Source: Nocardia blacklockiae (GTDB lineage: Bacteria; Actinomycetota; Actinomycetes; Mycobacteriales; Mycobacteriaceae). From it: a DNA stretch of 64,000 nucleotides. Shown here piece after piece: positions 1 to 8,201 of the stretch. The number at the start of each line of letters is the position of its first letter. The first letter of the stretch is position 1. Under the pieces are notes generated by a model. The model was not told where the DNA came from. It did no database searches and saw nothing but the letters and a program-made list of their open reading frames with translations. The stretch is from assembly GCF_015477355.1 (NCBI RefSeq), contig NZ_JADLRJ010000002.1, positions 186,001 through 250,000 of the forward strand, written 5' to 3'. Both the position numbers and the translations under genes were made by a program.

Positions 1-571
1 TGGCGCCGACGATCATGCGGGTGAACCGCGGCGTGACGCGGATGGCGCCGGTCTTGTAGACCACCAGCATGCCGAAGAACACGCCGAACGTGCCGAGCAC
101 CGCCTGCGCGATCAGCCCGGATCCGCCGACGCCGCCGAAGGCGACGTTGGTGAACATGAACGACAGCGCGCCCAGGAACAGGCCCTCGGCGGCCGCGTAG
201 CTCAGCACGATGGCCGGGTTGTCCTGCTTGCGGCCGAACGTCGCGACCAGCACCAGCACCAGGCCGACCAGTCCGCCGACGATGACGAACAGCGGCGCCA
301 GCGCGTGGTTGGCGGCGGTGAGCCCGTAGGACAGGATCGCCGCGACGGTCACCACGCCCAGCGTGATGCCGGTCTTGGTGACGACGTCGTCGATCGTCAT
401 CGGCCGGGTGGCCTGCGCGGGCTGCTGATACGGCTGCTCGTAACCCTGCGGCGGGTACTGCTGCCCGTACTGAGCGAACTGTCCGGCGCCGGCCGCTGCC
501 GAACCGAACCCCGCATAACCCCCTTGCTGCTGCGGCAAATTCTTGAAGATCGGGTTGCTTGAGGTGCGCAC
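1..571 (-). CDS. Bax inhibitor-1/YccA family membrane protein (3'-truncated by window edge)
   Basis: Integral membrane protein of the Bax inhibitor-1/YccA (TMBIM) family, whose members elsewhere act as ion-leak or stress-related membrane proteins; its role here is unknown. The first 190 residues are present. They comprise a Gln/Tyr/Pro-rich cytoplasmic N-terminus (residues 13-56) and hydrophobic segments near 69-88, 93-112, 121-142 and 154-173. The C-terminus lies outside the window. The opening MRTSSNPIFKNLPQQ followed by a Q/G/Y-rich linker is, from memory, typical of mycobacterial and nocardial members. The GTG start at 571 is chosen because it opens this conserved N-terminus and has a purine-rich stretch (GGAAAGG) upstream. 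Family call firm, function not. Confidence 0.85.
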   Translation of the reverse strand, partial: MRTSSNPIFKNLPQQQGGYAGFGSAAAGAGQFAQYGQQYPPQGYEQPYQQPAQATRPMTIDDVVTKTGITLGVVTVAAILSYGLTAANHALAPLFVIVGGLVGLVLVLVATFGRKQDNPAIVLSYAAAEGLFLGALSFMFTNVAFGGVGGSGLIAQAVLGTFGVFFGMLVVYKTGAIRVTPRFTRMIVGA

Positions 572-702
572 CGTTCCCGTGCCTTTCCGAAGGTCGCGGT
601 CCACGACTCTCGTGGCCGTTCTGAGTATCCAACGTGCCGCGGTCGGCGCAAGTTCCCGAACCGGGCAAAAAATCGGACAAAGCGGACTCTACTGCCGGGA
701 AT

Positions 703-1854
703 CTACTCCTGCCGGACGTCGCGCAGACCGCGCACCGACCGCGTCACCGTGAATTTGCGATTGCGGCCCACCACATCGGTCTTCCCGACCAAGCGCTCCA
801 TCACCCCACGATAGTTCAGATGGGAGTTGTAGACGGTCCACAGTTCGCCGCCGGGCCGCAGCACCCGGCCGGTCTCGGAGAACATCTTGATCGCCGAACC
901 GGTGTGCACGGCCGCGCCGACGTGGAAAGGGGGGTTGCACAGGACGAGGTCGGCGCTGTTGCCCGCGACGCCGGTCATGGCGTCGTCGCGCAGCACCCGC
1001 ACCCGGTCGGCGACGCCGTTGGCGACGGCGGTGGCGCGGGCGGAGGCGACCGCGGCCGCGGACTGGTCGGTGCCCACCACGCTGACCTGCGGGCGCGCCT
1101 TGGCCAGGGCGACGGCCAGAATGCCCGTGCCGCAACCGAGATCGATGGCGTCGCGGGCGTCGGGCTTCATCCGGCGCACGTGGTCGAGCAGGAAGCGGGT
1201 GCCGATGTCCAGCCGCGGACCGGAGAACGCCGCACCGTGCGCGACCACCTCCAGGCCCACCTCGTCGAGCTGCTTGCGCACCGGAAAGGGCGGGCTGCCA
1301 AGGGGTTTCGGGTCGCGCGCCAGCAGCATGCGCGACTTCTGGCGGCCGCGGCTGGCGCGGACGTAGCCGAAGGACTCGGCGAGCACGTCGTTCATCGCGG
1401 GAGTCAGGTACTTGTCCCGCGCGCCCGCGAACACCTGGACCTTCGGGTCGGCGTAGCGGGCGATCGCGTCGGCGATCTCGGCGAGACCCGACAGCGCGCG
1501 CGGTAACCGCAGCAGCACTACCCGGGCGTCCGCGAGCAGCCGGCGGCCCAGTTCGTGGGTGGTGTACCGGTCGGCGAGGCCGAGCGCGCGCGCGTTGTTG
1601 GCCAGCGCGAGTTCGCCGGTGAGCAGATCCTGGTGCACCCGAACCCCGCTGAGCCCGTGCGCGGTGACGGCGCCGAGGGTGAGCGCGCCGTAGCCGTCGT
1701 CTATCACCACGACCCGCTCGCCGCCCGCCTCGGCGAGCGCGTCCGCGGCCACGTCGAGGATCAGGCGATCCGCGGCGTCGACCGCGTAGAGATTCACTGC
1801 CTCCACATCCGGATAGCGCCGCAACCGGCCCAGTACGTCGTCGACCTCCTGCAC
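703..1854 (-). CDS. RlmG/RsmC-type rRNA guanine-N2 methyltransferase
   Basis: Class I SAM-dependent methyltransferase, 383 residues. It has the two-domain plan of RlmG/RsmC enzymes: an inactive N-terminal methyltransferase-like domain (about 1-190) and a catalytic C-terminal domain. The SAM-binding motif DLGCGTG is at 238-244 and the exocyclic-amine motif NPPF at 307-310. Such enzymes methylate N2 of a guanine in 23S or 16S rRNA. Which nucleotide is modified cannot be told from sequence, so no symbol is given. It is divergent from the lipoprotein gene at 1927 with only 72 bases between them. Confidence 0.82.
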   Translation of the reverse strand: MQEVDDVLGRLRRYPDVEAVNLYAVDAADRLILDVAADALAEAGGERVVVIDDGYGALTLGAVTAHGLSGVRVHQDLLTGELALANNARALGLADRYTTHELGRRLLADARVVLLRLPRALSGLAEIADAIARYADPKVQVFAGARDKYLTPAMNDVLAESFGYVRASRGRQKSRMLLARDPKPLGSPPFPVRKQLDEVGLEVVAHGAAFSGPRLDIGTRFLLDHVRRMKPDARDAIDLGCGTGILAVALAKARPQVSVVGTDQSAAAVASARATAVANGVADRVRVLRDDAMTGVAGNSADLVLCNPPFHVGAAVHTGSAIKMFSETGRVLRPGGELWTVYNSHLNYRGVMERLVGKTDVVGRNRKFTVTRSVRGLRDVRQE

Positions 1855-1926
1855 TCCTACAGTGTGCTAGATCGTTGCCGTGTCGTCGCGCCGACCCCGG
1901 TGGTATCACCGCATACCATCGGCCTC

Positions 1927-2496
1927 ATGCGTAACAGGCTGGCGTTCACGGTGGTAGCGGGGCTCGCACTGCTGGCGGGTTGCTCGGACGGCGCATCGGA
2001 CCCGCCGACCCCGGTGCCGAACGGTTCCTCGGTCGCCGCGGCGCCCGAACCGCCGCCGACGGCGACGACACCACAGCAGGGCGCGCCGTCGGACGATGCC
2101 CGCCTGACCGTGACCGATGTGCGGATCGGCCATCATCCGGGCTTCGATCGCGTGGTGTACGAGCTCGGCGGTGTCGGCAATCCGGGCTGGCGCGTGCAGT
2201 ACACCGACCGCGCGGTGCAGGACGGTAGCGGCAAGCCGGTCGACGTCGCGGGCCGCTCGATTCTCGAGGTGCGGATCCTCGGCTCGGCCTATCCGTGGGA
2301 CAGCGGGGTCGCGCAGTACGAGGGCCCGGATCCGGCGACCGACCCGAGCGCGCCGGGCATCGCCGGGGTGTATCGGACGCTGGCGTTCGAGGGTGCCACG
2401 CAGTCGTTCATCGGGGTGAACGCGGAGCGGCCGGCGTTCTCGGTCAGCGCGCTGGAGAACCCGTCGCGCCTGGTCGTGGACGTGGCTACCGGCTGA
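1927..2496 (+). CDS. AMIN-like domain lipoprotein
   Basis: Predicted secreted lipoprotein of 189 residues. A short signal peptide (MRNRLAFTVVAG...) ends in the lipobox LLAGC with the lipidated Cys at residue 19. A Pro/Ala/Thr-rich linker follows to about residue 55, then a compact beta-rich domain (ending with VVDVATG) that resembles the AMIN-like domain of actinobacterial cell-envelope proteins. Related AMIN domains target amidases to the cell wall; here no catalytic domain follows, so a binding or structural role is inferred. The ATG at 1927 is the only start that gives a clean signal peptide. It converges with the small NTF2-like gene with three bases between stops. Confidence 0.7.
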   Translation: MRNRLAFTVVAGLALLAGCSDGASDPPTPVPNGSSVAAAPEPPPTATTPQQGAPSDDARLTVTDVRIGHHPGFDRVVYELGGVGNPGWRVQYTDRAVQDGSGKPVDVAGRSILEVRILGSAYPWDSGVAQYEGPDPATDPSAPGIAGVYRTLAFEGATQSFIGVNAERPAFSVSALENPSRLVVDVATG

Positions 2497-2499
2497 GTG

Positions 2500-2817
2500 T
2501 CAGGCCTGGCCGGTCTCGAAGCGGCCGATCTTGTCGCCGACGACCGTGAACCGCCAAGCCGTGCGCATGGCGCCCCAGCGGTCGTTGGCGTACTCGGCGA
2601 CGAAGGCGCGGCCGCCGTCGGCGATGGTCTCCGGGTCGATGCTCATCCGGCCGTTGCTGTCGAAGACCTCGCCGCGGACCCATTGCCGCAGGCCGCGGTC
2701 GTTGCCGTCGTCGGACATGGTGGCGTCATCGGTGAGGAGGTCGAAGAAGGCCGCCTGGTCACCGGCGTTGAGCGCCTCGACGAATTTCGACACCACGGGA
2801 TCGAGCTGGTCGGCCAT
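2500..2817 (-). CDS. SnoaL/NTF2-like small protein
   Basis: A 105-residue protein with the pattern of the NTF2/SnoaL-like cone fold: an N-terminal helix (DPVVSKFVEALNAGD), the FFDLLTDDATMSDDG segment common in these proteins, then beta strands ending in VVGDKIGRFETG. Members range from ketosteroid isomerase-like enzymes to dimeric binding domains. No catalytic pair can be assigned with confidence, so the function is unknown. It stands alone between a convergent lipoprotein gene and a short minus-strand gene. Confidence 0.72.
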   Translation of the reverse strand: MADQLDPVVSKFVEALNAGDQAAFFDLLTDDATMSDDGNDRGLRQWVRGEVFDSNGRMSIDPETIADGGRAFVAEYANDRWGAMRTAWRFTVVGDKIGRFETGQA

Positions 2818-2903
2818 CCTGGCACCCCTTCCGGGTCCGGTACCGCACTGAGTCGAATTACAGCAAATTTACCGCAATCCTCGGCGGGCGGGCCGGAGTG
2901 CCG

Positions 2904-3068
2904 TTACTCCCCCGGATGCTCGTCGCGCGTCTCGGCGCGCGGAGCCAGGCGGATGACGCCGCGATCGAGGTCGAGCGAGCCGGCCTCGAAGGGTTCGCCG
3001 GTGCCCGCCTCGTCGTCGCTCTCCTTGCGGAGCTTGCCGCCGTGCAGGAGTTCGCCGAACTGTCCCAT
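2904..3068 (-). CDS. Short conserved-looking acidic protein (54 aa, possibly DUF6191-like)
   Basis: A 54-residue reading frame (MGQFGELLHGGKLRKESDDE...) that is highly charged, lacks a signal or membrane segment, and ends with LDRGVIRLAPRAE. It resembles short actinobacterial proteins of unknown function (DUF6191-like, from memory, not checked). It is divergent from the DUF6153/DUF305 genes, with a CsoR-type palindrome in the 81 bases between the two starts, so it may share copper control. Codon usage matches neighbouring genes, with G or C dominating third positions. Confidence 0.55.
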   Translation of the reverse strand: MGQFGELLHGGKLRKESDDEAGTGEPFEAGSLDLDRGVIRLAPRAETRDEHPGE

Positions 3069-3113
3069 GCGGCCCACCCTACGCCGGGGTGCCGCCGATC
3101 GCGCGGCTGTTCT

Positions 3114-3130
3114 ATACCGCTCCGGGGTAT
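3114..3130. promoter_or_regulatory. Candidate CsoR/RicR-type copper operator
   Basis: ATACCGCTCCGGGGTAT is a 17-bp interrupted palindrome (ATACC-N7-GGTAT). It matches the layout of Cu(I)-sensor CsoR-family operators (TACCC-N5-GGGTA core, one mismatch). It lies 20 bases before the start of the DUF6153 gene and 46 bases before the divergent short gene. Inferred from sequence shape and the metal-binding residues of the downstream products; no csoR gene lies in the window. Confidence 0.55.
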
Positions 3131-3149
3131 CTACGCCGCAGGGCCTAGA

Positions 3150-3728
3150 ATGGCCGGCATGACCGATCGGCTCCGGCCGCGCCGGGCCCGCGGTGCCACC
3201 ACGCACCTCGCGGTCCGGCCTGCCAGCACTCGAGCTCCCGGGTATCTGCGGGCGCTCGGCATGCTGATGCTGCTGGTAGCGGTCGCGCTCATGCACGCCG
3301 TCGTCTTCGCCCCGGCCCACGTACACGCGGCGGCGGTCGGCACCGACGCACACGGCCACAGTTCGACCGATGCGAGCCATCGCGCCTCGGTCACATCCGA
3401 TCGCTCCGCCGAGTCGCATTCGTCGGCACCGGCCGTGCGTCCTGCCGAGTCGTTCGCCGCGATGGTCCCGGCAGTCGCCGAGCCGGTGTCCGGCACGCTC
3501 GCGGCTCCGGGTTGTGCCGCGTGCGGGGATGGGCACAACGGGCTGCACGCCTGTGTGTTCGTGCTGGCGGGGCTCACGTTGTTGCTCGGGCTGGTGCTGC
3601 TCGCGTGGGTCGGGGTGCGGCGGCCGGGGGTGCTGCGGGTGGGCGCGCGGCCCGGGCCGTTCGGTGGCGCCCGGTCGCCGCCCTGGACGGTGCTTTCTCT
3701 ACCGGAACTGTCGATTCTGCGGATCTGA
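3150..3728 (+). CDS. DUF6153-like secreted/membrane protein
   Basis: A 192-residue protein with a hydrophobic N-terminal segment (about residues 33-55, GMLMLLVAVALMHAVVFAP), a His/Ser-rich extracytoplasmic stretch, a Cys pair in APGCAACGDGHNGLHAC, and a second membrane helix (VFVLAGLTLLLGLVLLAW). This matches the DUF6153 layout often found before DUF305 genes in Nocardia-like genomes. The Cys/His cluster next to the membrane suggests metal handling, probably copper given the operator upstream and the Met/His-rich partner downstream; this is inference. Starts at 3150 or 3159 are both possible. Likely an operon with the gene at 3811 (82-base gap). Confidence 0.65.
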   Translation: MAGMTDRLRPRRARGATTHLAVRPASTRAPGYLRALGMLMLLVAVALMHAVVFAPAHVHAAAVGTDAHGHSSTDASHRASVTSDRSAESHSSAPAVRPAESFAAMVPAVAEPVSGTLAAPGCAACGDGHNGLHACVFVLAGLTLLLGLVLLAWVGVRRPGVLRVGARPGPFGGARSPPWTVLSLPELSILRI

Positions 3729-3810
3729 CGGGCCGCCGCACCGGTGCGCCACGCGCGGGTGCGGGTTTCGCCTGCCCATCGCAGTACTTTCCGATTCCGA
3801 GGAGAATCAC

Positions 3811-4446
3811 ATGTTCACTTCGCGTACCCGAATCATCTTGTCCGCCACCGGTATCGCGGTGGCCCTGTTCGTCGCCGGGTGCGGCGACGACTCCGGCAGC
3901 TCCGCGACCCCGTCCGGTTCGACGGCGGCCGGTACGTCGGAGATGCCCGGCATGCACCACGGCGGGCCGTCGAGCAGCACCGCGCCGACGCGCACCGACT
4001 TCGACGATGCCGACGTCACCTTCTTGCAGTTGATGTACCCGCACCACGCGCAGGCGGTGGAGATGGCGAAGCTGGTGCCGAGCCGGTCGCAGAACCAGCA
4101 GCTGATCGCGCTCGCGGCGGCCGTCGAGCAGGCTCAGGCGCCGGAGATGCAGCAGTTCACCGAGTTGCTGAGCGCCTTCGGCAAGCCCGCGCCGACCGCG
4201 ATGGGCCACGACATGCCGGGCATGATGTCGCACGATCAGATGACCGGGTTGCAGAACGCGACCGGCGCGGAATTCGACCGGATGTGGATGCGGATGATGA
4301 TCGACCACCACCGGGGCGCCATCGATATGGCGAATACGGAACTGGCGCAGGGCGTGAATCCCGACGCCCAGCGGCTCGCCCGGGGGATCGTGGCCGCTCA
4401 GGAGGCGGAGATCCAGCAGATGCAGGGCATGCTCGGCCAGTCCTGA
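3811..4446 (+). CDS. DUF305 lipoprotein, Met/His-rich, probable copper binder
   Basis: A 211-residue DUF305 protein exported as a lipoprotein (lipobox FVAGC, Cys24). DUF305 is a ferritin-like four-helix family. The pair of repeats is visible as LQLMYPHHAQAVEMAK and MMIDHHRGAIDMA, each with an HH plus downstream Met. Flexible loops add Met/His clusters (EMPGMHHGG, MGHDMPGMMSHDQMTG), typical of periplasmic copper-binding proteins such as cyanobacterial CopM. A GAGGAGA ribosome site lies 6 bases before the ATG. Gene order, operator and residue content together suggest envelope copper defence. Followed by a strong hairpin terminator. Confidence 0.85.
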   Translation: MFTSRTRIILSATGIAVALFVAGCGDDSGSSATPSGSTAAGTSEMPGMHHGGPSSSTAPTRTDFDDADVTFLQLMYPHHAQAVEMAKLVPSRSQNQQLIALAAAVEQAQAPEMQQFTELLSAFGKPAPTAMGHDMPGMMSHDQMTGLQNATGAEFDRMWMRMMIDHHRGAIDMANTELAQGVNPDAQRLARGIVAAQEAEIQQMQGMLGQS

Positions 4447-4458
4447 ACGCGGGCCTAC

Positions 4459-4486
4459 GCGGGTGTGCCGGCGGCGGCACACCCGC
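4459..4486. terminator. Bidirectional hairpin terminator
   Basis: Perfect 12-bp stem GCGGGTGTGCCG / CGGCACACCCGC with loop GCGG, placed between the convergent DUF305 gene (ends 4446) and the small membrane gene (ends 4499). No long T-run on either side. Confidence 0.75.
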
Positions 4487-4498
4487 ACGGGTTTCGGG

Positions 4499-4792
4499 TC
4501 AGCTGCCGATGACGGCGTTCATGATGGTGCCCGCGCTGGTCGCGACACCACCGCCGATCATCGCGCCCGCGATCATCTTGGGCGACTCCAGCCCTCCGCC
4601 GCTCCACTTCTCCCAGGCGAACCTGCCACCGCCGTAGGTGACGGCCGTGACGCCGGACAGCAGAACGAACCAGGTGAAGTACCGGACCAGCTTCATGAGC
4701 TTGTCGGCGGCCGGTGGGGTTTCCGGCGTGGGGTTGCCGACCTGGGCCAGCACCGTGCTGTACATATCGTGGGCGGCGAGAACCATGCTCAC
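4499..4792 (-). CDS. Small two-helix membrane protein, VirB2/TrbC-like shape
   Basis: A 97-residue protein with a short N-terminal region and two hydrophobic segments, VRYFTWFVLLSGVTAVTYGG and MIAGAMIGGGVATSAGTIMNAVIG, joined by a charged loop (RFAWEKWSGGG). Size and two-helix, Gly/Ala-rich layout recall VirB2/TrbC pilin-like proteins of conjugation systems, but there is no cleavable signal and no other transfer gene nearby, so this is only a resemblance. The GTG at 4792 is chosen because GAGAGGAC precedes it at normal spacing; a longer upstream frame is possible but lacks such a site. Confidence 0.6.
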   Translation of the reverse strand: MSMVLAAHDMYSTVLAQVGNPTPETPPAADKLMKLVRYFTWFVLLSGVTAVTYGGGRFAWEKWSGGGLESPKMIAGAMIGGGVATSAGTIMNAVIGS

Positions 4793-5051
4793 GGTCGTTG
4801 TCCTCTCGGATGCTGAGGTGATGCCGGTGTGGAGCAATCCGCCCCGATGAGGCGCCGGGCGGGCGGAGCACGCAGCTAGAACTCGTCGATCAACATCAAT
4901 TGAACCGCATTTGCCGACACTGCTGTGAGCAGACACACCAGATCGCCACAGCTGATCATCCGACCGGAAACCTGCGGCCCGTTCGGGCGCGCTTTTTCGA
5001 GCGCGGCGTAGCGGGACACGCGAATTCGCGACCGCCGGTTCGCGCGACGGC

Positions 5052-6749
5052 TTACAGCGCGGCGACCAGTTCTCGCAGCACCGGCAGGCTCACCGAGCCC
5101 GCGCCCAGCACGGCGTCGTGGAAGGCCCGGATATCGAATCGGTCGCCCAGCCGGGCCGCCGCGAGGTCGCGTTGCCGCCGGATCTCCAGTTGCCCGACCT
5201 TGTAGGCGACGGCCTGGCCGGGAATGGCGATGTAGCGGTCGACCTCGACGACGATCTCCGAGACGGCGACCGGCGCGTGGGCGGTCATGAAGTCGACCGC
5301 CTGCTGCCGACTCCAGCCCTTGGCGTGCAGTCCGGTGTCGACGACCAGACGGCACGAACGCCAGGAGTCGGCGGCGAGCATGCCGATGCGGGCCAGATCG
5401 TCGTCGTACAAACCCATTTCGTCGGCGAGGCGCTCGGTGTAGAGCGCCCACCCCTCCACGAAGGCGGTGTTGGTGAACGACTGTCGCTGGAAGCGCGGCA
5501 GGTGGTCGAGCTCGTTGGCGATGGTCAGCTGCAGATGGTGACCGGGGATGGCCTCGTGGTAGGCGACCGCCGCGGTCTCGAATCGGTTGCGCTCCGGCGC
5601 TTCTCGGGTGTTCACGAAGTACACGCCGGGCCGGGATCCGTCGGCGGCGGGCGGAAAGTAGTACGCCGCGGGCGCACCCGCGGCGAGGAAGTCGGGAACC
5701 GGTGCGATAGCGCAGCTTTCGCGCGGCAGGCGCCCGAACCAGGCAGGCATCTCGGCGGTCGCGGCGGCGAGGTAGCGCTGGGCGTCGGCCATGATCTCCG
5801 CGCCGTCGGTGTAGCGCAACGAGGCGTCCTCGCGCAGCCGGGCGAAGATCGCCGCCTGGTCGGTGGTGCCGAACAACCGGCCGCCCACCTCGGCGTACTC
5901 CCCGCGCAACCGTTCGAGTTCCGCCAGGCCCAGCTCGTGGATCTCCTCGGCGCCCAGGTCGGGCAGGGTGGTGTGGTGGCGCAGCAGCCGGCGGTAGATG
6001 TCCTCGCCGTCGGCGCCCAGCCAGCACAGGCCCGGCTTGTCGTCGGGGCGGGCCGACGGGAGGAGTTCGTCGGCGAGCACGTCGCGGTAGGCCTGGAACG
6101 CGGGCCGCACCACCTCCCGTGTCACCTCGAGAAGCTCGTCGCGCCAAGGCTTTTCGTCGGCCCACTCGGCGGGGCCGGGGAAGGTGACGAACGGGTCGGT
6201 CGCGAGATCGGAGGCGAGGTAGCCGTCGAGCTGGTTCAGCGAACGCTCGATACTGCTCCGCGCCGGCGTGCGCCCGGCCGCGACGCCCGCGCGGAACCGG
6301 CTCGTCGCCTGCTCCAGCAAGGTGCCGAACTGCCGGTGCCGATTCAGGAGCGCCCGCGCGTTCTCCGGGTTCGGGGCGTTGACCTGCGCGGCCAGGGTGA
6401 GAATCCCGGCGTGCACACCGTCCATCTGGTCCGAGGCCAGCTCCACCGGCCGCCAGGACAGGTGGTCGATGCCGGACGCCAGCTCGGTGTGCAGCAGGCT
6501 GCGGGTGACGCGGTCCTCGGGCCCCAGCCGGGCCGGGTCGAGCGCCGACACCCGGCCCAGCAGACCCTGCCAGGTCGACAGCAGCCGCTGCTCGGCCTCC
6601 TCCGACAGGTCCTCGATGCGATCGTCGAAGCGCCGGTCGCCCAGCAGGGTCGCGGCGCTGGGCGCGGATTCCAGCACGCTGTCCCAGTACCGTTCGGCGA
6701 GATCGACCAGCTCGTCGTGCGCGTCCATGGGACCCATCATGCCGCGCAC
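5052..6749 (-). CDS. DUF885 family protein (probable zinc-dependent hydrolase)
   Basis: A 565-residue DUF885 protein. The family carries a metallopeptidase-like HEAIPGHHLQ motif, here in AVAYHEAIPGHHLQL, followed by a second acidic region in FVEGWALYTERLADE. Together these suggest a thermolysin-like HExxxH zinc site with a downstream Glu. No signal peptide is evident, so it is probably cytoplasmic. Substrates of bacterial members are poorly known. The start is uncertain: GTG at 6749 and ATGs at 6740, 6737 and 6728 are in frame, and homologues appear to begin near MDAHDELVDLAERYW (6728). No operon partner is evident. Confidence 0.85.
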   Translation of the reverse strand: MRGMMGPMDAHDELVDLAERYWDSVLESAPSAATLLGDRRFDDRIEDLSEEAEQRLLSTWQGLLGRVSALDPARLGPEDRVTRSLLHTELASGIDHLSWRPVELASDQMDGVHAGILTLAAQVNAPNPENARALLNRHRQFGTLLEQATSRFRAGVAAGRTPARSSIERSLNQLDGYLASDLATDPFVTFPGPAEWADEKPWRDELLEVTREVVRPAFQAYRDVLADELLPSARPDDKPGLCWLGADGEDIYRRLLRHHTTLPDLGAEEIHELGLAELERLRGEYAEVGGRLFGTTDQAAIFARLREDASLRYTDGAEIMADAQRYLAAATAEMPAWFGRLPRESCAIAPVPDFLAAGAPAAYYFPPAADGSRPGVYFVNTREAPERNRFETAAVAYHEAIPGHHLQLTIANELDHLPRFQRQSFTNTAFVEGWALYTERLADEMGLYDDDLARIGMLAADSWRSCRLVVDTGLHAKGWSRQQAVDFMTAHAPVAVSEIVVEVDRYIAIPGQAVAYKVGQLEIRRQRDLAAARLGDRFDIRAFHDAVLGAGSVSLPVLRELVAAL

Positions 6750-6785
6750 CCGCCCGGCCGCAACGGATTTCCGTGCGGGGCCGGA

Positions 6786-7691
6786 TCAGTCGGCGTCCCA
6801 GGGCAGCAGCACGATCTTGCCCCGCACCCGCCCGGACTCGCTGAGCTTGTGCGCCTCGGCGACATCCGCCAGCGACATCACTCGTTCGACCTCGATGTGC
6901 AGTTCGCCGCGCGCGGCCAGGTCGGCGATCGTCCGCAGATCGGTGCCCGACGGCTGGACGTAGAAGCGGACGTAGCGCGGGTCGTGCTCGGCGTCGGAGC
7001 CCTGGGTGTCGAGGTAGGTGCCCTCGGGGCGCAGCACGCGCAGCGAACGCGCGCCGTAGGAACCGCCGATCAGGTCCAGGACGACGTCGACGTCGCGCAC
7101 GGCCTCGGTGAAATCGACTGCGGTGTAATCGATCAGCTCGTCCGCGCCGAGGGAACGCAGGAATTCGTGGTTGGCGGCGCGGGCCGTGCCGAGCACGTAG
7201 GCGCCGCGCGCCTTGGCGAACTGCACCGCCAGGTGACCCACCCCGCCCGCCGCGGCATGGATGAGCAGTCGCTGCCCGGCACGCAGGTCGCGCAGCGCCT
7301 GCCAGGCGGTCAGCGCGGCCACCGGCAGGGCCGCGGCGCGCACGTGGTCGAGTTCGGCGGGCTTGCGGGTGAGTGAGTCCGCCGGTAGCGCAACGTATTC
7401 CGCGTTGGCCCCGGCCGGGCTGAACAGCATGCCGAGGACCTCGTCGCCGGGCGCGAAAGTTGTCACGCCCGCGCCGAGTTCGGCGACGGTGCCCGACACG
7501 TCGAAGCCGAGGGTGAACGGCGGCTCGACCCCGCGCAGCACCGTGCCGGCGCGCAGCTTCCAGTCGGCCGGGTTCACCGAGGTCGCGGCGACCCGCACCA
7601 GCACCTCTCCCGGCTCGGGCACCCGCCGGGGCAGGTCCACGGTCTCCAATACGTCCGGGCCGCCGAATGTCTTCTGAGTGATCGCTCGCAT
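6786..7691 (-). CDS. NADP-dependent quinone-type oxidoreductase (MDR superfamily)
   Basis: A 301-residue zinc-less medium-chain reductase. It has an N-terminal GroES-like domain (PGEVLVRVAATSVNPADWK) and a Rossmann domain with the AAAGGVGHLAVQFAK nucleotide motif. The active-site zinc Cys of alcohol dehydrogenases is absent, as in quinone oxidoreductases and enoyl reductases. The ATG at 7691 gives the canonical N-terminus MRAITQKTFGGPDVL. It is divergent from an HxlR regulator with 66 bases between starts, a pairing that usually means the regulator controls the reductase, often in response to electrophiles or quinones. Confidence 0.9.
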   Translation of the reverse strand: MRAITQKTFGGPDVLETVDLPRRVPEPGEVLVRVAATSVNPADWKLRAGTVLRGVEPPFTLGFDVSGTVAELGAGVTTFAPGDEVLGMLFSPAGANAEYVALPADSLTRKPAELDHVRAAALPVAALTAWQALRDLRAGQRLLIHAAAGGVGHLAVQFAKARGAYVLGTARAANHEFLRSLGADELIDYTAVDFTEAVRDVDVVLDLIGGSYGARSLRVLRPEGTYLDTQGSDAEHDPRYVRFYVQPSGTDLRTIADLAARGELHIEVERVMSLADVAEAHKLSESGRVRGKIVLLPWDAD

Positions 7692-7757
7692 GACAGCGAT
7701 TCTGCGTGCCGTAGTATCTCTCGGGAAGAAGGCACTATTTCGATACCGAGGTACCCG

Positions 7758-8177
7758 ATGGATACCATCTGCGAGTGGGGAGCCGACCCCGACGATCTGG
7801 TGGGCAGCTACCTGCACCGGTGTCCCGCGCGCGAGATCCTCGCGGTGCTGGCGGACAAGTGGGTGCTGCTGGTGCTGGGCGTGCTGCGTGCCGCCGACGG
7901 CCCCGTCCGATTCAACGACCTGCGCCGCCGCCTGGACGGCATCACGCAGAAGATGCTCACCCAGACCCTGCGCACCCTGGAGCGCGAGGGCCTGGTCCGC
8001 CGCGCCGTCTATCCGACCGTGCCGCCCCGGGTGGAGTACTCGCTCACCGATCTCGGTAACGACCTGGGCCGGGTGACCGAACTGCTCGGCAACTGGACCG
8101 TCGCGAACAAGGACCGAATCCTCAACGCCCGCAAGGAATTCGACGAGCGGCAGGCGGTCGCCCCGGCACCCTTGTGA
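7758..8177 (+). CDS. HxlR-family transcriptional regulator
   Basis: A 139-residue winged-helix regulator of the HxlR/YodB family: a Cys near the N-terminus (CEWGADP), CPAREILAVLADKWVLLVLG, then the recognition helix region ITQKMLTQTLRTLEREGLVRR and the wing VPPRVEYSLTDLG. Many HxlR proteins sense thiol-reactive compounds through an N-terminal Cys; Cys5 and Cys22 are candidates here. It most likely controls the divergent oxidoreductase and itself from the 66-base shared promoter. Confidence 0.9.
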   Translation: MDTICEWGADPDDLVGSYLHRCPAREILAVLADKWVLLVLGVLRAADGPVRFNDLRRRLDGITQKMLTQTLRTLEREGLVRRAVYPTVPPRVEYSLTDLGNDLGRVTELLGNWTVANKDRILNARKEFDERQAVAPAPL

Positions 8178-8201
8178 GCCGGTCGGCTCAGCCGACAGTC
8201 G

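Noticed and set aside
703-1906. A second minus-strand frame almost co-extensive with the methyltransferase gene.
   Set aside because: Arg/Gly-rich shadow frame without motifs; the RlmG-type frame carries DLGCGTG and NPPF.
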